Origin: Corynebacterium provencense
Lineage (GTDB): Bacteria > Actinomycetota > Actinomycetes > Mycobacteriales > Mycobacteriaceae
Assembly (NCBI GenBank): GCA_900049755.1
Contig: LT160592.1
Location: 768,283-832,282, forward strand
Direction: 5' to 3'
DNA: 64,000 bases
Position 1 is the stretch's first letter, and every line of letters starts with the position of its first letter. Below, in pieces: positions 9,087 to 19,057 of the stretch. The translations under genes and the position numbers were made by a program. The notes beneath the pieces were generated by a model. It saw nothing but the letters and a program-made list of their open reading frames with translations. It was not told where the DNA came from and ran no database searches.

Positions 9087-9118
9087 GCGCCCGCCCCCGG
9101 TCATCCGGGGACGGGCGC
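9087..9118 (-). terminator. Strong GC hairpin after rplQ
   Basis: A 14-base arm pairs at 13 positions across a 4-base loop. There is no U-tract. A second perfect 8-bp inverted repeat lies at 9136-9153. Together they probably end the rpsM-rplQ transcript. Confidence 0.55.
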
Positions 9119-9162
9119 ACACGTACACGGAGCCCGGGCCTGAGGTCAGGCCCCGGACCGGG

Positions 9163-9717
9163 TCACTTCTTCTCTTCGACCTTGTCGTCGTTCTCAGCGG
9201 GAGCTTCCGCGGTCTCGGCGGCGTCCTCAGCCTCGACCTCGGCGGCCTCGGCGGCGGCGTCGGCGTCGGTGGACTCCTCAGCCTCAACCTCGGGAGCGTC
9301 CTCGACCGGCGCGGTCTTGGCGGCAGCCCTGGTCGCACGCTCTGCCTCGGTGGAGGCGAGCTCCTCGAGGACCAGCGAGATCTGGCTCACCGGGGCGTTG
9401 TCGCCACGGCGGTTCTCCAGCTTGATGATCCGGGTGTAGCCACCGGGACGACCTTCGAACTTCGGGGCGAGCTCATTGAACAGGTAGGTGACAACCGGCT
9501 TGTTCGGGATGAGCTTGAGCACGTTGCGGCGGTCGGCCACGGTGCCCTTCTTCGCCTTGGTGATGATCTTCTCGACGTACGGGCGCAGCAGCTTGGCCTT
9601 GGCGTCCGTGGTCTTGATGGCGCCGTGCTCGATGAGCTGAGCTGCCAGGTTGGCGAGAATCTTCTTCTGGTGGGAAGCAGATCCGCCTAGGCGGGCACCC
9701 TTCTTCGGGGTAGGCAT
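9163..9717 (-). CDS. rplQ: 50S ribosomal protein L17
   Basis: Large-subunit protein lining the exit tunnel region. The N terminus ([18 protein letters not shown]) and the core through [11 protein letters not shown] are standard L17. The protein has 184 aa, longer than the usual 120, because of an acidic Ala/Glu-rich C-terminal tail (from about residue 140). The ATG has GAGGAG just upstream. Last gene of the rpsM-rpsK-rpsD-rpoA-rplQ series and followed by strong hairpins. Confidence 0.97.
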   Translation of the reverse strand: MPTPKKGARLGGSASHQKKILANLAAQLIEHGAIKTTDAKAKLLRPYVEKIITKAKKGTVADRRNVLKLIPNKPVVTYLFNELAPKFEGRPGGYTRIIKLENRRGDNAPVSQISLVLEELASTEAERATRAAAKTAPVEDAPEVEAEESTDADAAAEAAEVEAEDAAETAEAPAENDDKVEEKK

Positions 9718-9819
9718 AACTTCTCCTCGTGAATTTCTTGTGAGCGCTGTGCGGCGGTCAACCTGCGGGGCCGACCGACGCGGAAAGCTACTTCAGGTTC
9801 CGGGGAACCCGGTTCAGCC

Positions 9820-10833
9820 CTATTCGGCGATGTCCTCGCCCTCGGTGTCCAGGAACTCACCGGACTCCGGGTCGTAGCCCTCGATATCGTTGATGTCGAA
9901 GCCCTCCGGCGCGTCCTTGAGACCCAGGCCCAGCTCGGCGAGCTTGACCTTGACCTCGTTGATGGACTTCTGACCGAAGTTCCGGATGTCCAGCAGATCG
10001 GACTCGGTACGGCTGGCAAGCTCACCGACCGTGTGAATGTCCTCACGCTTGAGGCAGTTGTACGAGCGGACGGAGAAGTCGAGGTCCTCGATGGGCAGGC
10101 TGTAGGCGGCGATGTGCTCCGTCTCCTGCGGGGACGGGCCGATCTCGATACCTTCAGCCTCGGTGTTCAGCTCGCGCGCCAGGCCGAACAGCTCCACCAG
10201 GGTTCCGCCGGCGGACGCCATGGCGTCCCGGGCGGTGATGGAGTTCTTCGTCTCGACGTCGATGACCAGCTTGTCGAAGTCCGTGCGCTGTTCGACACGG
10301 GTGGCCTCGACCTTGTAGCTGACCTTGAGCACCGGGGAGTAGATCTGGTCGACAGGGATCCTGCCGATCTCCCCCGTCGTCGGGGCGGCCGGGACGTAGC
10401 CGCGACCGCGCTCGACGACGAGCTCGATGTCCAGCTTGCCCTGCTCGTTCAGGGTGGCGATGTGCAGGTCCGGGTTGTGGACCTCCACACCGGCGGGAAC
10501 GACCACGTCAGCACCGGTGACGGTACCGAGGCCCTCCTTACGGATGTACATGGTGACCGGCTCTTCAGAATCCGAGGACAGAACCAGGGACTTGATGTTC
10601 AGGATGATGTCGGAGACATCCTCCTTGACACCCGGGATGGTGGTGAACTCGTGGAGCACACCCTCGATCCGGATGGAGGTCACCGCAGCGCCCGGGATGG
10701 ACGACAGCAGGGTACGGCGCAGCGAGTTGCCGAGGGTGTAGCCGAAGCCGGGCTCCAGAGGTTCGATGACGAACCTGGAACGCGACGGGCTGATGTACTC
10801 CTCGGTGAGCTGGGGGCGCTGGGAAATCAGCAT
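9820..10833 (-). CDS. rpoA: DNA-directed RNA polymerase alpha subunit
   Basis: 337 aa, a normal length. The N-terminal assembly domain contains [19 protein letters not shown] and the C-terminal domain the UP-element and activator contact region ([29 protein letters not shown]). Alpha dimers nucleate the polymerase. The neighbours rpsD and rplQ give the canonical alpha-operon order. A short acidic tail ends the protein. Confidence 0.98.
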   Translation of the reverse strand: MLISQRPQLTEEYISPSRSRFVIEPLEPGFGYTLGNSLRRTLLSSIPGAAVTSIRIEGVLHEFTTIPGVKEDVSDIILNIKSLVLSSDSEEPVTMYIRKEGLGTVTGADVVVPAGVEVHNPDLHIATLNEQGKLDIELVVERGRGYVPAAPTTGEIGRIPVDQIYSPVLKVSYKVEATRVEQRTDFDKLVIDVETKNSITARDAMASAGGTLVELFGLARELNTEAEGIEIGPSPQETEHIAAYSLPIEDLDFSVRSYNCLKREDIHTVGELASRTESDLLDIRNFGQKSINEVKVKLAELGLGLKDAPEGFDINDIEGYDPESGEFLDTEGEDIAE

Positions 10834-10906
10834 CGGGGAACTTCTCCTTCTCGGCGTCCGCTATTTGACGCCGCATGAGGTGAACAGGTGAACCGGACGG
10901 TCCCTT

Positions 10907-11512
10907 TTACTTGGAGTAGAACTCGACGATGAGCTGCTCCTGCAGCGGAACGTCGATCTGGGCGCGCTCGGGCAGCTGGTGCACGAGGATGCGCAGGGTG
11001 GACGGCACGACCTGCAGCCAGGCCGGGACGACGGAGTCAAGCAGGTTCTCCTGGGCCTCCTCGAACCACAGCATCGACCGGGAACGGTCCCGGACGTCGA
11101 TGATGTCGTACTGGGAGACCTGGTAGGAGGGCACGTTGGTCTTCTTGCCGTTCACGGTGAAGTGACCGTGGGAGACAAGCTGGCGGGCCTGGCGACGGGT
11201 ACGCGCCAGCCCCGCACGGTAGACCACGTTGTCCAGCCGGGACTCCAGCAGGATGACGAGGTTGTCACCGGTCTTGCCGGGACGACGGTTCGCCTCTGCG
11301 TAGTAGCGGCGGAACTGCTTCTCCATGACGCCGTAGGTGAAGCGGGCCTTCTGCTTCTCCTGCAGCTGGGTGAGGTACTCGGACTCCTTGATGCGACCGC
11401 GGCCGGCCTGTCCGGGCGGGTACGGGCGACGCTCGAAGGAGCGGTCTCCACCGACGAGGTCGACGCGGAGACGGCGGGACTTGCGGGTTGCGGAACCGGT
11501 GTAACGGGCCAT
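10907..11512 (-). CDS. rpsD: 30S ribosomal protein S4
   Basis: 201 aa. Binds 16S rRNA early in assembly. Shows the S4-type RNA-binding domain (ESRLDNVVYRAGLARTRRQARQLVSHGHF) in the second half and ends in the typical FYSK. Starts MARYTGSATRKSRR. In several bacteria S4 represses its own operon; no leader site can be identified here by eye. Confidence 0.98.
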   Translation of the reverse strand: MARYTGSATRKSRRLRVDLVGGDRSFERRPYPPGQAGRGRIKESEYLTQLQEKQKARFTYGVMEKQFRRYYAEANRRPGKTGDNLVILLESRLDNVVYRAGLARTRRQARQLVSHGHFTVNGKKTNVPSYQVSQYDIIDVRDRSRSMLWFEEAQENLLDSVVPAWLQVVPSTLRILVHQLPERAQIDVPLQEQLIVEFYSK

Positions 11513-11533
11513 TTCTCTTCCCTATCCTTTCTA

Positions 11534-11938
11534 CTAGACGCGACGACGCTTCGGCGGACGGCAGCCGTTGTGGGGCTGAGGCGTCACGTCGGAGATCGTT
11601 CCGACCTCAAGGCCGGCGGTGGACAGGGAACGGATGGCGGTCTCGCGGCCGGAGCCCGGCCCCTTGACGAAAACGTCGACCTTCTTCATGCCGTGCTCCA
11701 TCGCCTTGCGGGCGGCGGACTCGGCGGCCATCTGGGCCGCGAACGGGGTGGACTTACGTGAGCCCTTGAACCCGACATGCCCGGAGGACGCCCACGAAAT
11801 GACGGCGCCCTTCTCGTCCGTGATGGAGACGATAGTGTTGTTGAAGGTGGACTTGATGTACGCGGCGCCGTGCGCCACGTTCTTCTTGACGACGCGGCGG
11901 CCGGTACGGCGCGCGCCCGAGCGTGCTTTCGGGGGCAT
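11534..11938 (-). CDS. rpsK: 30S ribosomal protein S11
   Basis: 134 aa, standard length. The conserved core [18 protein letters not shown] and the C-terminal [18 protein letters not shown] identify S11, which helps shape the mRNA path on the platform. It lies 4 bp after rpsM and just before rpsD. Confidence 0.98.
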   Translation of the reverse strand: MPPKARSGARRTGRRVVKKNVAHGAAYIKSTFNNTIVSITDEKGAVISWASSGHVGFKGSRKSTPFAAQMAAESAARKAMEHGMKKVDVFVKGPGSGRETAIRSLSTAGLEVGTISDVTPQPHNGCRPPKRRRV

Positions 11939-11941
11939 CTC

Positions 11942-12310
11942 TTACTTCTTCTTTCCTGCGATCGTCTTCTTCGGGCCCTTACGGGTGCGAGCATTGGTCT
12001 TGGTCCGCTGGCCACGGACGGGGAGACCGCGACGGTGGCGGAGTCCCTGGTAGCAGCCGATCTCGATCTTGCGGCGGATGTCGGCGGCGACCTCACGGCG
12101 GAGGTCACCCTCGACCTTCCAGGAGGACTCGATGACGTCCTTGAGAGCGGAGACCTGCTCGTCGGTCAGGTCCTTTGAGCGCAGGTCCGGGGAGATGCCG
12201 GTCTTCTCCAGCAGCTCGGCGGCACGGGCGGGGCCGATGCCGTAGATGTAGGTGAGTGCGATCTCCATACGCTTGTCGCGGGGGAGATCAACACCAGCAA
12301 GGCGTGCCAT
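11942..12310 (-). CDS. rpsM: 30S ribosomal protein S13
   Basis: 122 aa. The start [14 protein letters not shown] at 12310 has GGAAGGAA upstream; the longer open frame to 12427 is not coding. Motifs: [14 protein letters not shown] and the basic C terminus [16 protein letters not shown] that contacts tRNA and 16S rRNA. First gene of the alpha operon here; rpmJ, often found just upstream in other actinobacteria, is not present between infA and this gene. Confidence 0.98.
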   Translation of the reverse strand: MARLAGVDLPRDKRMEIALTYIYGIGPARAAELLEKTGISPDLRSKDLTDEQVSALKDVIESSWKVEGDLRREVAADIRRKIEIGCYQGLRHRRGLPVRGQRTKTNARTRKGPKKTIAGKKK

Positions 12311-12517
12311 GTGGCAGGTTCCTTCCGGATGATTGGCGGCGGTTTGCTCCGCACACATCCCGACGTCCCACGGTGGGGTCGTCCGGGCTCCGGCCGCCGC
12401 GGCCGGAGGTGGGCCCTGTGTCAGCACCGTCGGCGACGGTCACAGGATGGTGGACGGAGGCGAATGTTCTGACTGCCGAACCAACGGCAGGAGAAAGACT
12501 GAGGATCCGCTGTCGGT

Positions 12518-12739
12518 CTACTTGTAGCGGTAGACGATGCGGCCGCGCGTCAGGTCGTAGGGCGACAGCTCCACGACCACACGGTCCTCGGGAAGGATAC
12601 GGATGTAGTGCTGACGCATCTTGCCGGAGATGTGGGCGAGCACCTTGTGCCCGTTGTCCAGTTCCACGCGGAACATTGCGTTCGGCAGGGGCTCGACAAT
12701 CTTGCCCTCGACTTCGATGGCGCCTTCCTTCTTAGCCAT
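12518..12739 (-). CDS. infA: Translation initiation factor IF-1
   Basis: 73 aa OB-fold protein, [12 protein letters not shown] at the start and [14 protein letters not shown] at the end, essentially invariant IF-1 features. Start at 12739 rather than three codons upstream, from the family and the GTGGAGG site before it. Blocks the ribosomal A site during initiation. About 200 bp of non-coding sequence separates it from map and 207 bp from rpsM. Confidence 0.97.
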   Translation of the reverse strand: MAKKEGAIEVEGKIVEPLPNAMFRVELDNGHKVLAHISGKMRQHYIRILPEDRVVVELSPYDLTRGRIVYRYK

Positions 12740-12884
12740 ATCCTCCACTTTTCCAGGTCAGGGCAGCTCACCGACATCTTGCCGGGGCCGGAGCCTCACC
12801 ACACGTTCTGGTTCGGACGGCGTCCACGCCTGAGAAACCGCGACCGCTGAACGATCAGGGAATCCACGTGTACACCAGAGGAAG

Positions 12885-12914
12885 AGCTTACGGCATGACG
12901 CCCCGGCACGCCAA
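12885..12914 (-). promoter_or_regulatory. Possible promoter for infA
   Basis: On the minus strand TTGGCG (12914-12909) and TAAGCT (12890-12885) are separated by 18 bases, about 145 bases upstream of infA. This fits a housekeeping promoter but is a visual match only. Confidence 0.4.
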
Positions 12915-12948
12915 CCCGCCGGGCCGGCGCCGGCAGCGCGTAGGGATG

Positions 12949-13743
12949 TCAGTGGCGGGCGGTGAGGATGCGGGGCCCCTCCGCCGTCGCTGCCACGGTG
13001 TGCTCCCAGTGGGACGCCGGCGAGCCGTCGAGTGTCTTGACGCCCCACTCATCGGGAAGCACGTAGGAGTCCATCGTACCGAGTGCGAGCATCGGCTCGA
13101 TGGCGAGTGTGGACCCTACCTCGATCAGGGGGCCCTTACCGGGGCGTCCCTCATTGGACAGGTACGGGTCCTCGTGCATCTCGTGCCCGATGCCGTGTCC
13201 ACCGTAGCCGTCGACGATGAACAGAGGCACACCGAATTTGTCGGACGCCGCGGTTGTCGCGGCCTCCAGTGCCCACGAGATGTCGGTGAGGCGGTTGCCC
13301 GGGACCATGGCTCTGATCCCCTCGTAGAGCACGTACTCTGTGGCCTCGTTCAGCCTTCGTGTGTCATCGGCGAGTTCGCCGATACCGAAGGTCCAGGCGG
13401 AGTCCCCCACCCAGCCGTCAAGGGTGGCACCGCAGTCGATGGAGACCAGGTCACCGTCCTTCAGGACGGTTTCCCTGTCCGGGATACCGTGGACGATCAT
13501 GTCATTGACGGAGGAACAGATGCTCCCCGGGAATCCGCCGTAACCCTTGAAGGTCGGCACCGCTCCCGCGTCCCGGATCGTGGCCTCTGCCACCGCATCA
13601 AGTTCCAGGGTTGACACTCCCGGCCCGGCGGCGGCTCTGACCGCCTGCAGGGCACGGCCGACGATTTCGCCGGCGGCCTGCATCGCGTCGAGCTCGAGCG
13701 GGGTCTTCCCCCGGATGACCTTGTGTGAACGGCGGAAGCCCAC
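12949..13743 (-). CDS. map: Methionine aminopeptidase, type I
   Basis: 264 aa. Removes the N-terminal Met from nascent proteins. The metal ligands are in view: Asp in VSIDCGA, Asp in GDSAWTF, His in GYGGHGIG, Glu in MHEDPY and the C-terminal Glu region. GTG start at 13743. It directly follows adk (7 bp), as in the secY-adk-map order of actinobacteria. Confidence 0.96.
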   Translation of the reverse strand: MGFRRSHKVIRGKTPLELDAMQAAGEIVGRALQAVRAAAGPGVSTLELDAVAEATIRDAGAVPTFKGYGGFPGSICSSVNDMIVHGIPDRETVLKDGDLVSIDCGATLDGWVGDSAWTFGIGELADDTRRLNEATEYVLYEGIRAMVPGNRLTDISWALEAATTAASDKFGVPLFIVDGYGGHGIGHEMHEDPYLSNEGRPGKGPLIEVGSTLAIEPMLALGTMDSYVLPDEWGVKTLDGSPASHWEHTVAATAEGPRILTARH

Positions 13744-13750
13744 GGTGCTC

Positions 13751-14296
13751 CTAGCGGTCGAGGGCGTCCAGGGTGGCGGAGGAGATGTCCTCCACCGTTC
13801 CCTCGGCGTCGATGTTGACGATGATGTCGGAATAGAAGTCGATCAGCGGTGCGGTCTCCTCGCGGTAGACCTTGAGCCGGGTACGGATCGTGTCCTCGTT
13901 GTCGTCCTTACGGCCACGGGAGAGCATGCGCTCCACGACGACGTCCTCAGACACCGAGTAGTTGATGACGGCGTCCAGCTTCTCACCGGACTCGTCGAGC
14001 ATACCGGCGAGGATCTCTGCCTGCTCGACCGTGCGGGGGAACCCGTCGAGGAGAAAACCGTCGGCCGCGTCATCCTGGGCCAGACGGGAGCGCACCATGT
14101 CAGCGGTGACGGAGGTGGGCACCAGCTTGCCGGCGTCGATGTAGGACTGTGCCAGCTTGCCGAGCTCGGTCTCCTTGCCGATGTTCTCGCGGAACAGGTC
14201 ACCGGTGGAGATGTGCGGGACCTTCAGGGCATCCGCGAGGATGGCCGCCTGGGTACCCTTGCCCGCACCGGGCGGGCCGAGGAGAACGAGTCTCAT
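13751..14296 (-). CDS. adk: Adenylate kinase
   Basis: 181 aa, the short form without the inserted LID zinc domain. Interconverts ATP + AMP and 2 ADP. The P-loop [10 protein letters not shown] lies at residues 7-16; the AMP site is in [12 protein letters not shown] and [10 protein letters not shown], the LID arginine in [11 protein letters not shown]. Its ATG overlaps the secY stop (ATGA), so the two are coupled. Confidence 0.98.
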   Translation of the reverse strand: MRLVLLGPPGAGKGTQAAILADALKVPHISTGDLFRENIGKETELGKLAQSYIDAGKLVPTSVTADMVRSRLAQDDAADGFLLDGFPRTVEQAEILAGMLDESGEKLDAVINYSVSEDVVVERMLSRGRKDDNEDTIRTRLKVYREETAPLIDFYSDIIVNIDAEGTVEDISSATLDALDR

Positions 14297-15624
14297 TTGA
14301 GGAATCCTTCATAGTTGGCTTGCATGAGCTGGGACTCGATCTGCTTCACTGTCGTCAGCGCGACCGAGACCATGATCAGGATAGCTGTACCGCCGAACGC
14401 GCCAAGGCCGCTACCCCCTCCGTTGGAGGTGATACCCGCGGTCAGGGCCAGGTTCGGAATGATGGCGATGACAGCAAGGTAGACGGAACCGACAGCCAGG
14501 AGGCGGTTCATCACCCACCCCAGGTACTCGGCGGTGGGACGCCCCGGCCTGATGCCCGGGATGAACCCGCCGTACTTCTTCATGTTGTCGGCCTGGTCGT
14601 TCGGGTCGTACTGGATCGACACGTAGAAGAAGGCGAAGAAGATGATCAGCACCGCCATGATGATGATGTAGACCCAGTCCGACGGGTCGGACAGAATCCG
14701 CATGACGTCCCGGTTCCACCAGTTGTCCGACTGACCGTCGCCCCCGGACTGGATGATCTGGGTGATGAGGATCGGTACGGTCAGCAGTGATGAGGCGAAG
14801 ATCACCGGGATGACTCCGGCCTGGTTGACCTTCAGCGGCAGATAGGTCGAGGTCTCCCCGTACTGGCGGCGTCCGACCATTCTCTTGGCATACTGCACGG
14901 GGATTCGGCGCTGCCCCTGTTCGACGAAGACCACGAGAACGACGAGGACAAGCATGGCCACGACCACTCCGGCGAAGACGAACCCGCCGGATTCCCGCAG
15001 GATACTCATGCCCTGCGCAGGCAGGTGGGTCGCCATGCCCGCGACGATCAGCAGGGACATGCCGTTGCCGATGCCGCGGTCGGTGATCAGCTCACCGATC
15101 CACATCACCAGCACCGCACCGGCGGTCATGATGACCACCATCGTGATGATGCCGAACATCCCGGTCCCGTCGCGCAGGACCTGCTGGCCGGAGCCGAGCA
15201 GCTGGCGGTTGTTCGCCAGCGCCACGATCCCGGAGGACTGAAGCAGTGCCAGGGCCACGGTGAGATACCGGGTGTACTCGGTCATCTTCGCCTGCCCGGA
15301 CTGCCCCTCCTTCTTCAACTGCTCGAACCGGGGGATCACCACCGTGAGCAGCTGGACGATGATCGACGCCGTGATGTAGGGCATGATGCCGATCGCGAAG
15401 ATGGACAGCTGGAGCAACGCCCCTCCGGAGAAGAGGTTGATCAGGCTGTACATGCTGGTCTGGCCGTCCGAAGTCAGGTTACGGACCTGCTCTGTGACTT
15501 TCGCATAGTCAACGCCGGGCGTCGGGATCTGAGAGCCGATCCGGTACAGGATGATCATCCCCAGGGTGAAGAGGATCTTCCTGCGCAGATCAGCATCCCG
15601 GAACGCCGAGAGTATGGCGGTCAC
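14293..15624 (-). CDS. secY: Preprotein translocase subunit SecY
   Basis: 443 aa channel subunit of the general secretion translocon with ten membrane helices. Starts GTG at 15624 ([19 protein letters not shown]) with AGGAGG five bases before; upstream codons are not conserved. Motifs include the plug region after [28 protein letters not shown] and the [11 protein letters not shown] loop that contacts ribosome and SecA. It is separated from rplO by a terminator and has its own promoter candidate at 15819. Confidence 0.97.
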   Translation of the reverse strand: MTAILSAFRDADLRRKILFTLGMIILYRIGSQIPTPGVDYAKVTEQVRNLTSDGQTSMYSLINLFSGGALLQLSIFAIGIMPYITASIIVQLLTVVIPRFEQLKKEGQSGQAKMTEYTRYLTVALALLQSSGIVALANNRQLLGSGQQVLRDGTGMFGIITMVVIMTAGAVLVMWIGELITDRGIGNGMSLLIVAGMATHLPAQGMSILRESGGFVFAGVVVAMLVLVVLVVFVEQGQRRIPVQYAKRMVGRRQYGETSTYLPLKVNQAGVIPVIFASSLLTVPILITQIIQSGGDGQSDNWWNRDVMRILSDPSDWVYIIIMAVLIIFFAFFYVSIQYDPNDQADNMKKYGGFIPGIRPGRPTAEYLGWVMNRLLAVGSVYLAVIAIIPNLALTAGITSNGGGSGLGAFGGTAILIMVSVALTTVKQIESQLMQANYEGFLK

Positions 15625-15818
15625 ATTTGCCTCCTGGCTCGAGCACGACGCGTTCCGCCGGCGCCGGTGCGTAGCGGGCGCACGCCGTGTCGATGGGTCT
15701 ACTTGTGTATACGACTCCTGCTGGTCAGCCGGTGACTTCGGCACACCGTCCCAGGTGGACGCACCTGGAAGACATGACCGGACGCACATGGCCGCGGCGG
15801 AGAATGGACAACTGTAAC

Positions 15819-15824
15819 AGGATA
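15819..15824 (-). promoter_or_regulatory. Extended -10 (TGC-TATCCT) for secY-adk-map
   Basis: TATCCT preceded by TGC on the minus strand, about 195 bases before the secY GTG and downstream of the rplO terminator. No clear -35; the extended -10 could compensate. Confidence 0.5.
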
Positions 15825-15935
15825 GCAGGGACGCCCCCGGACGCGGCGACCCGTGGGGTGTGTGGGGGCGGTCCGACAGTTCCGGGCCACACTCTGGGCT
15901 TCAGCCCGGCCCTCAACCCGGGCCGGACACGGAAG

Positions 15936-15972
15936 AACCCCGCCCTCCTGCAGTCGCAGGACGCGGGGTTCA
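15936..15972 (-). terminator. Intrinsic terminator after rplO
   Basis: A perfect 9-bp stem (GAACCCCGC with GCGGGGTTC) plus a 6-bp upper stem (TCCTGC with GCAGGA) and a 4-base loop AGTC, followed on the minus strand by TTCCGTG. It separates rplO from secY. Confidence 0.75.
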
Positions 15973-15986
15973 TTCCACAGTGGGGA

Positions 15987-16433
15987 TCAGGCTTCGGTGG
16001 TCGTGCCGCCGGCTGCCTTGATCTTCTCGACAGCCGACTTCGAGAACTTGTCGGCGGTGACATTCACCGCGACGGAGATCTCACCGTCGCCGAGAACCTT
16101 GACCGGCTGCTTCGGCCGGACGAGGCCGGCGGCCACGATGTCGGCCACGGTGACGTCGCCACCGTCGGGGAATGCCTTCCCCAGGTCGGCGACGTTGACG
16201 ACCTGGAAGACGACCTTCGCAGGGTTGCGGAAGCCCTTGAGCTTCGGCAGCCGCATGTGCAGCGGCATCTGTCCACCCTCGAAGGCGGCAGAGACCTGCT
16301 TACGTGCCTTGGTACCCTTGGTACCCCGACCGGCCGTCTTACCCTTGGATGCCTCACCACGACCGACACGGGTCTTTGCGGTGTTCGCACCCTTGGAGGG
16401 ACGGAGGTCGTGGAGCTTGATGGGTTCGCTCAT
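15987..16433 (-). CDS. rplO: 50S ribosomal protein L15
   Basis: 148 aa. Late-assembling protein around 23S rRNA. The basic Gly-rich start ([10 protein letters not shown] then [16 protein letters not shown]) and [16 protein letters not shown] are typical. The ATG at 16433 is used; six extra upstream codons overlap rpmD without conservation. Last gene of the rpsH-rplO transcript. Confidence 0.97.
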   Translation of the reverse strand: MSEPIKLHDLRPSKGANTAKTRVGRGEASKGKTAGRGTKGTKARKQVSAAFEGGQMPLHMRLPKLKGFRNPAKVVFQVVNVADLGKAFPDGGDVTVADIVAAGLVRPKQPVKVLGDGEISVAVNVTADKFSKSAVEKIKAAGGTTTEA

Positions 16434-16437
16434 GATA

Positions 16438-16623
16438 CTACTCCCCTGCAACTTCCTCGACCTCGACCATGTGGCGCACGGTGTTGATCTGACCGCGGAC
16501 CACCGGAGTGTCCTCGCGGACGACCGAGTGTCCGATACGCTTCAGGCCGAGTGAGCGCAGCGACTCGCGCTGCTTCGGCTTGGTGGCGACTGTGCCCTTA
16601 CGCTGGGTGATCTTCAGTGCCAT
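16438..16623 (-). CDS. rpmD: 50S ribosomal protein L30
   Basis: 61 aa, the normal size. [18 protein letters not shown] and [16 protein letters not shown] are diagnostic of bacterial L30. It fits tightly between rpsE (2 bp) and rplO (4 bp). Confidence 0.97.
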   Translation of the reverse strand: MALKITQRKGTVATKPKQRESLRSLGLKRIGHSVVREDTPVVRGQINTVRHMVEVEEVAGE

Positions 16624-16625
16624 GG

Positions 16626-17246
16626 TTACGCTCCCTGTCCTGCGGCACGGGCACGGAGCATCGCGGCCGGAGCGACCTCTTCGAGGGTCTTACCACGGCG
16701 TGCGGCGACCTCTTCGGGCCTGACCAGCTGCTTGAGGGCGTCCACGGTGGCGTGGACGACGTTGATGGCGTTGTCGGAGCCGAGAGACTTCGACAGCACG
16801 TCCTGGACACCGGCGCATTCAAGCACCGGACGGGCGGCACCACCGGCGATGACACCGGTACCGGGGGCGGCCGGAGCCATCCACACTACACCGGCGGCCG
16901 CTTCACCCTGGACAGGGTGGGTGATGGTCCCGGCGATCATCGGGACGCGGAAGAAGTTCTTGCGGGCTTCCTCGGCACCCTTCTGGATCGCGGCCGGAAC
17001 TTCCTTGGCCTTTCCGTAGCCGACGCCGACCATGCCCTGGCCGTCGCCGACGATCACGAGAGCGGTGAAGCTGAAGCGCCGACCACCCTTGACGACCTTG
17101 GAGACGCGGTTGATGGTGACGACGCGCTCAATGTACTGCGAGCGCTCGTCATCCTGGTTGCGACGGTTGCCGCCACGACGGTCGTCACGACGACCGCGGT
17201 TGTTGCTGTCGGCGGTGCGTCCGCCGTTACGATCACGTTCCGACAT
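16626..17246 (-). CDS. rpsE: 30S ribosomal protein S5
   Basis: 206 aa. The S5 double-stranded RNA-binding-like domain covers residues about 45-110 ([21 protein letters not shown]) and the C-terminal domain follows. The first 40 residues are a corynebacterial-type Arg/Gly/Asn-rich extension. ATG at 17246 is preferred over the GTG one codon upstream, since AAGGA lies 7 bases before it. Confidence 0.97.
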   Translation of the reverse strand: MSERDRNGGRTADSNNRGRRDDRRGGNRRNQDDERSQYIERVVTINRVSKVVKGGRRFSFTALVIVGDGQGMVGVGYGKAKEVPAAIQKGAEEARKNFFRVPMIAGTITHPVQGEAAAGVVWMAPAAPGTGVIAGGAARPVLECAGVQDVLSKSLGSDNAINVVHATVDALKQLVRPEEVAARRGKTLEEVAPAAMLRARAAGQGA

Positions 17247-17286
17247 CACGCAGTCCTTCCGTCGGTGATAACTCTGTCAATGCGCA

Positions 17287-17688
17287 TTAGAACTTCAGAC
17301 CACCTTCACGGGCTGCCTCGGCCAGGGCCGCGACGCGGCCGTGGTACTGGTAGCCGCCGCGGTCGAAGACCACGGTCTCGATACCGGCGGCCTTGGCGCG
17401 CTCGGCGATGAGCTCGCCGACCCGGGCACCACGGGCCTTCTTGTCACCGTCAAGGGCGCGGACAGAGGCTTCCATGGTGGAGGCCGCCGCCAGGGTGTGA
17501 CCGGCGACATCGTCGATCAGCTGGGCGTGCATGTGACGGGAGGTGCGGTGCACGACGAGACGCGGGGTCTCGGCGGTGCCGGAGATGTGCTTGCGCAGAC
17601 GTTCGTGACGGCGCTGACGCGCGATACGACGGCGGGTGGAGATGTCCTTGCCGACCGGGAGACGCTTGTTGTCGTTGCTCTGAGACAT
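17287..17688 (-). CDS. rplR: 50S ribosomal protein L18
   Basis: 133 aa 5S rRNA-binding protein. [17 protein letters not shown] and the C-terminal [26 protein letters not shown] are typical. Its ATG shares a base with the rplF stop (TAATG). Confidence 0.97.
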   Translation of the reverse strand: MSQSNDNKRLPVGKDISTRRRIARQRRHERLRKHISGTAETPRLVVHRTSRHMHAQLIDDVAGHTLAAASTMEASVRALDGDKKARGARVGELIAERAKAAGIETVVFDRGGYQYHGRVAALAEAAREGGLKF

Positions 17689-18224
17689 TACTTACCCGTC
17701 TTTCCGACCTTGCGACGGATCTGCTCACCCTCGTAGCGGATGCCCTTACCCTTGTAGGGGTCGTCCTTCCGCAGACGGCGGATGTTGGCGGAGATCTGTC
17801 CGACCTGCTGCTTATCGATACCTGCGACAGAGAACTTGGTGTTCCCGTCCACCGCGAAGGTGATACCCTCCGGAGCCTCGATGAGGACCGGGTGGGAGTA
17901 GCCGAGGGCGAACTCGAGGTTCTTTCCCTTGGCCTGGACGCGGTAGCCGACCCCGAAGATCTCCATCTTCGTGACGTAGCCCTCGGTGACGCCGATGACC
18001 ATGTTGTTGATCAGCGAACGTGAGAGACCGTGCAGGGAACGGTTCTTACGGTTGTCGTCAGGACGGGAGACGATGATCTCGTTCCCCTCCTGGGCGGCGG
18101 TGATAGGGGCCGGGATCTGCTGGGTCAGGGTCCCCTTGGGTCCCTTGACCTCGATGCTCTGGCCGTCGATGGTGACGGTGACGTTGGCGGGGACGGCCAC
18201 GGGGGCCTTACCGATACGTGACAT
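17688..18224 (-). CDS. rplF: 50S ribosomal protein L6
   Basis: 178 aa, standard length, with the two L6 domains; the C-terminal motif [21 protein letters not shown] is diagnostic. It lies near the GTPase centre of the ribosome. 14 bp after rpsH. Confidence 0.97.
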   Translation of the reverse strand: MSRIGKAPVAVPANVTVTIDGQSIEVKGPKGTLTQQIPAPITAAQEGNEIIVSRPDDNRKNRSLHGLSRSLINNMVIGVTEGYVTKMEIFGVGYRVQAKGKNLEFALGYSHPVLIEAPEGITFAVDGNTKFSVAGIDKQQVGQISANIRRLRKDDPYKGKGIRYEGEQIRRKVGKTGK

Positions 18225-18238
18225 GTGGAGTCCTCCTT

Positions 18239-18637
18239 CTACCAGACGTAGGCGAGGACTTCCCCACCTACGCCCTTCTCGGTCGCCTCACGGTCGGTCA
18301 GCAGCCCCTGGGACGTGGAGATGATCGCCACGCCCAGGCCGCCGAGGACCTTCGGGAGGTTGGTGGACTTGGCGTACACACGCAGACCCGGCTTGGAGAC
18401 GCGGCGGACACCGGCGATGGAACGCTCACGCGAGTTGGAGTACTTGAGCTCCAGCGTGAGCTGCCTGCCGACCTTGGCGTCCTCGACGGTGTAGTCGGCG
18501 ATGTAGCCCTCCTTCTTGAGGATCTCGGCGATGTTCGCCTTGAGCTTCGAAGAGGGCATGGACACGCTGTCGTGGTACGCGTTGGACGCGTTCCTCACGC
18601 GGGACAGCATGTCCGCGATGGGATCAGTCATCGTCAT
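18239..18637 (-). CDS. rpsH: 30S ribosomal protein S8
   Basis: 132 aa. [17 protein letters not shown] start and the C-terminal [26 protein letters not shown] identify S8. The ATG at 18637 matches the family start; the longer open frame is not conserved. Normally preceded by rplE (and rpsN), but here rplE lies 33 kb away, so rpsH opens a separate transcript with its own promoter at 18871-18899. S8 represses spc operons in some bacteria, and the leader of about 230 nt could hold such a site, though I could not identify one. Confidence 0.97.
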   Translation of the reverse strand: MTMTDPIADMLSRVRNASNAYHDSVSMPSSKLKANIAEILKKEGYIADYTVEDAKVGRQLTLELKYSNSRERSIAGVRRVSKPGLRVYAKSTNLPKVLGGLGVAIISTSQGLLTDREATEKGVGGEVLAYVW

Positions 18638-19057
18638 GACGAAATGACCTTGTGCCTTTCTCGTCACGGTTCCCGTTTCCACCCGGGCGTCACCGCGTCC
18701 TTGTCGGCAACTTCACGCTCCCCGGACTCAGTAACCCGGATTGCTCGCTACCTGGTGACGACGCGGCCGCATGAGGGCGGAGGGCCTGCGACAAAGTGGT
18801 TGAATGCTTCTGTCCGACATGCCTCGACGGCCCCCTCACCGGGAGACCGGACGCGCAACTGGACCTGTCCACGCTAGCAACCTGGCAGAACAGGGTCAAA
18901 CCGGCCCACGGCGTCCCCACCCCGACTCGGTCTCCGGACGGTCGGCGGCGTAATCTCTGGGAGTCAGTCCGGCCCGAGAACTCGTCCGCGGACGCACACC
19001 GTCCACGACGGTACCGTCCGGCGGGAGTCTCCGTCAGTGAGGAAAGCCCCAGAAACC
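18638..19057. other. Divergent control region between rpsH and purF
   Basis: 420 bp without a gene. It carries a strong minus-strand promoter for rpsH (18871-18899), a leader of about 230 nt on that side, and on the plus strand weak candidates for purF (TACCGT near 19012). Nothing else is recognised. Confidence 0.7.
18871..18899 (-). promoter_or_regulatory. Promoter of the rpsH-rplO operon
   Basis: Minus strand: -35 TTGACC (18899-18894), 17-base spacer, -10 TAGCGT (18876-18871). This is the best -35/-10 pair I see in the window and explains how half of the spc operon is transcribed away from rplN. Confidence 0.75.

Larger units (their letters stand above)
15625..15986. other. Non-coding gap between rplO and secY
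   Basis: 362 bp with no convincing gene. It holds, in transcription order on the minus strand, the rplO terminator (15972-15936), a TATCCT -10 (15824-15819), a leader of about 190 nt with a perfect 6-bp stem (15751-15766), and the secY ribosome-binding site. A second -10-like TATACA lies near 15710. Confidence 0.7.

Noticed and set aside
12311..12517. Possible rpmJ between infA and rpsM
   Set aside because: No frame on the minus strand encodes the short Cys-containing L36 protein; the region is non-coding.
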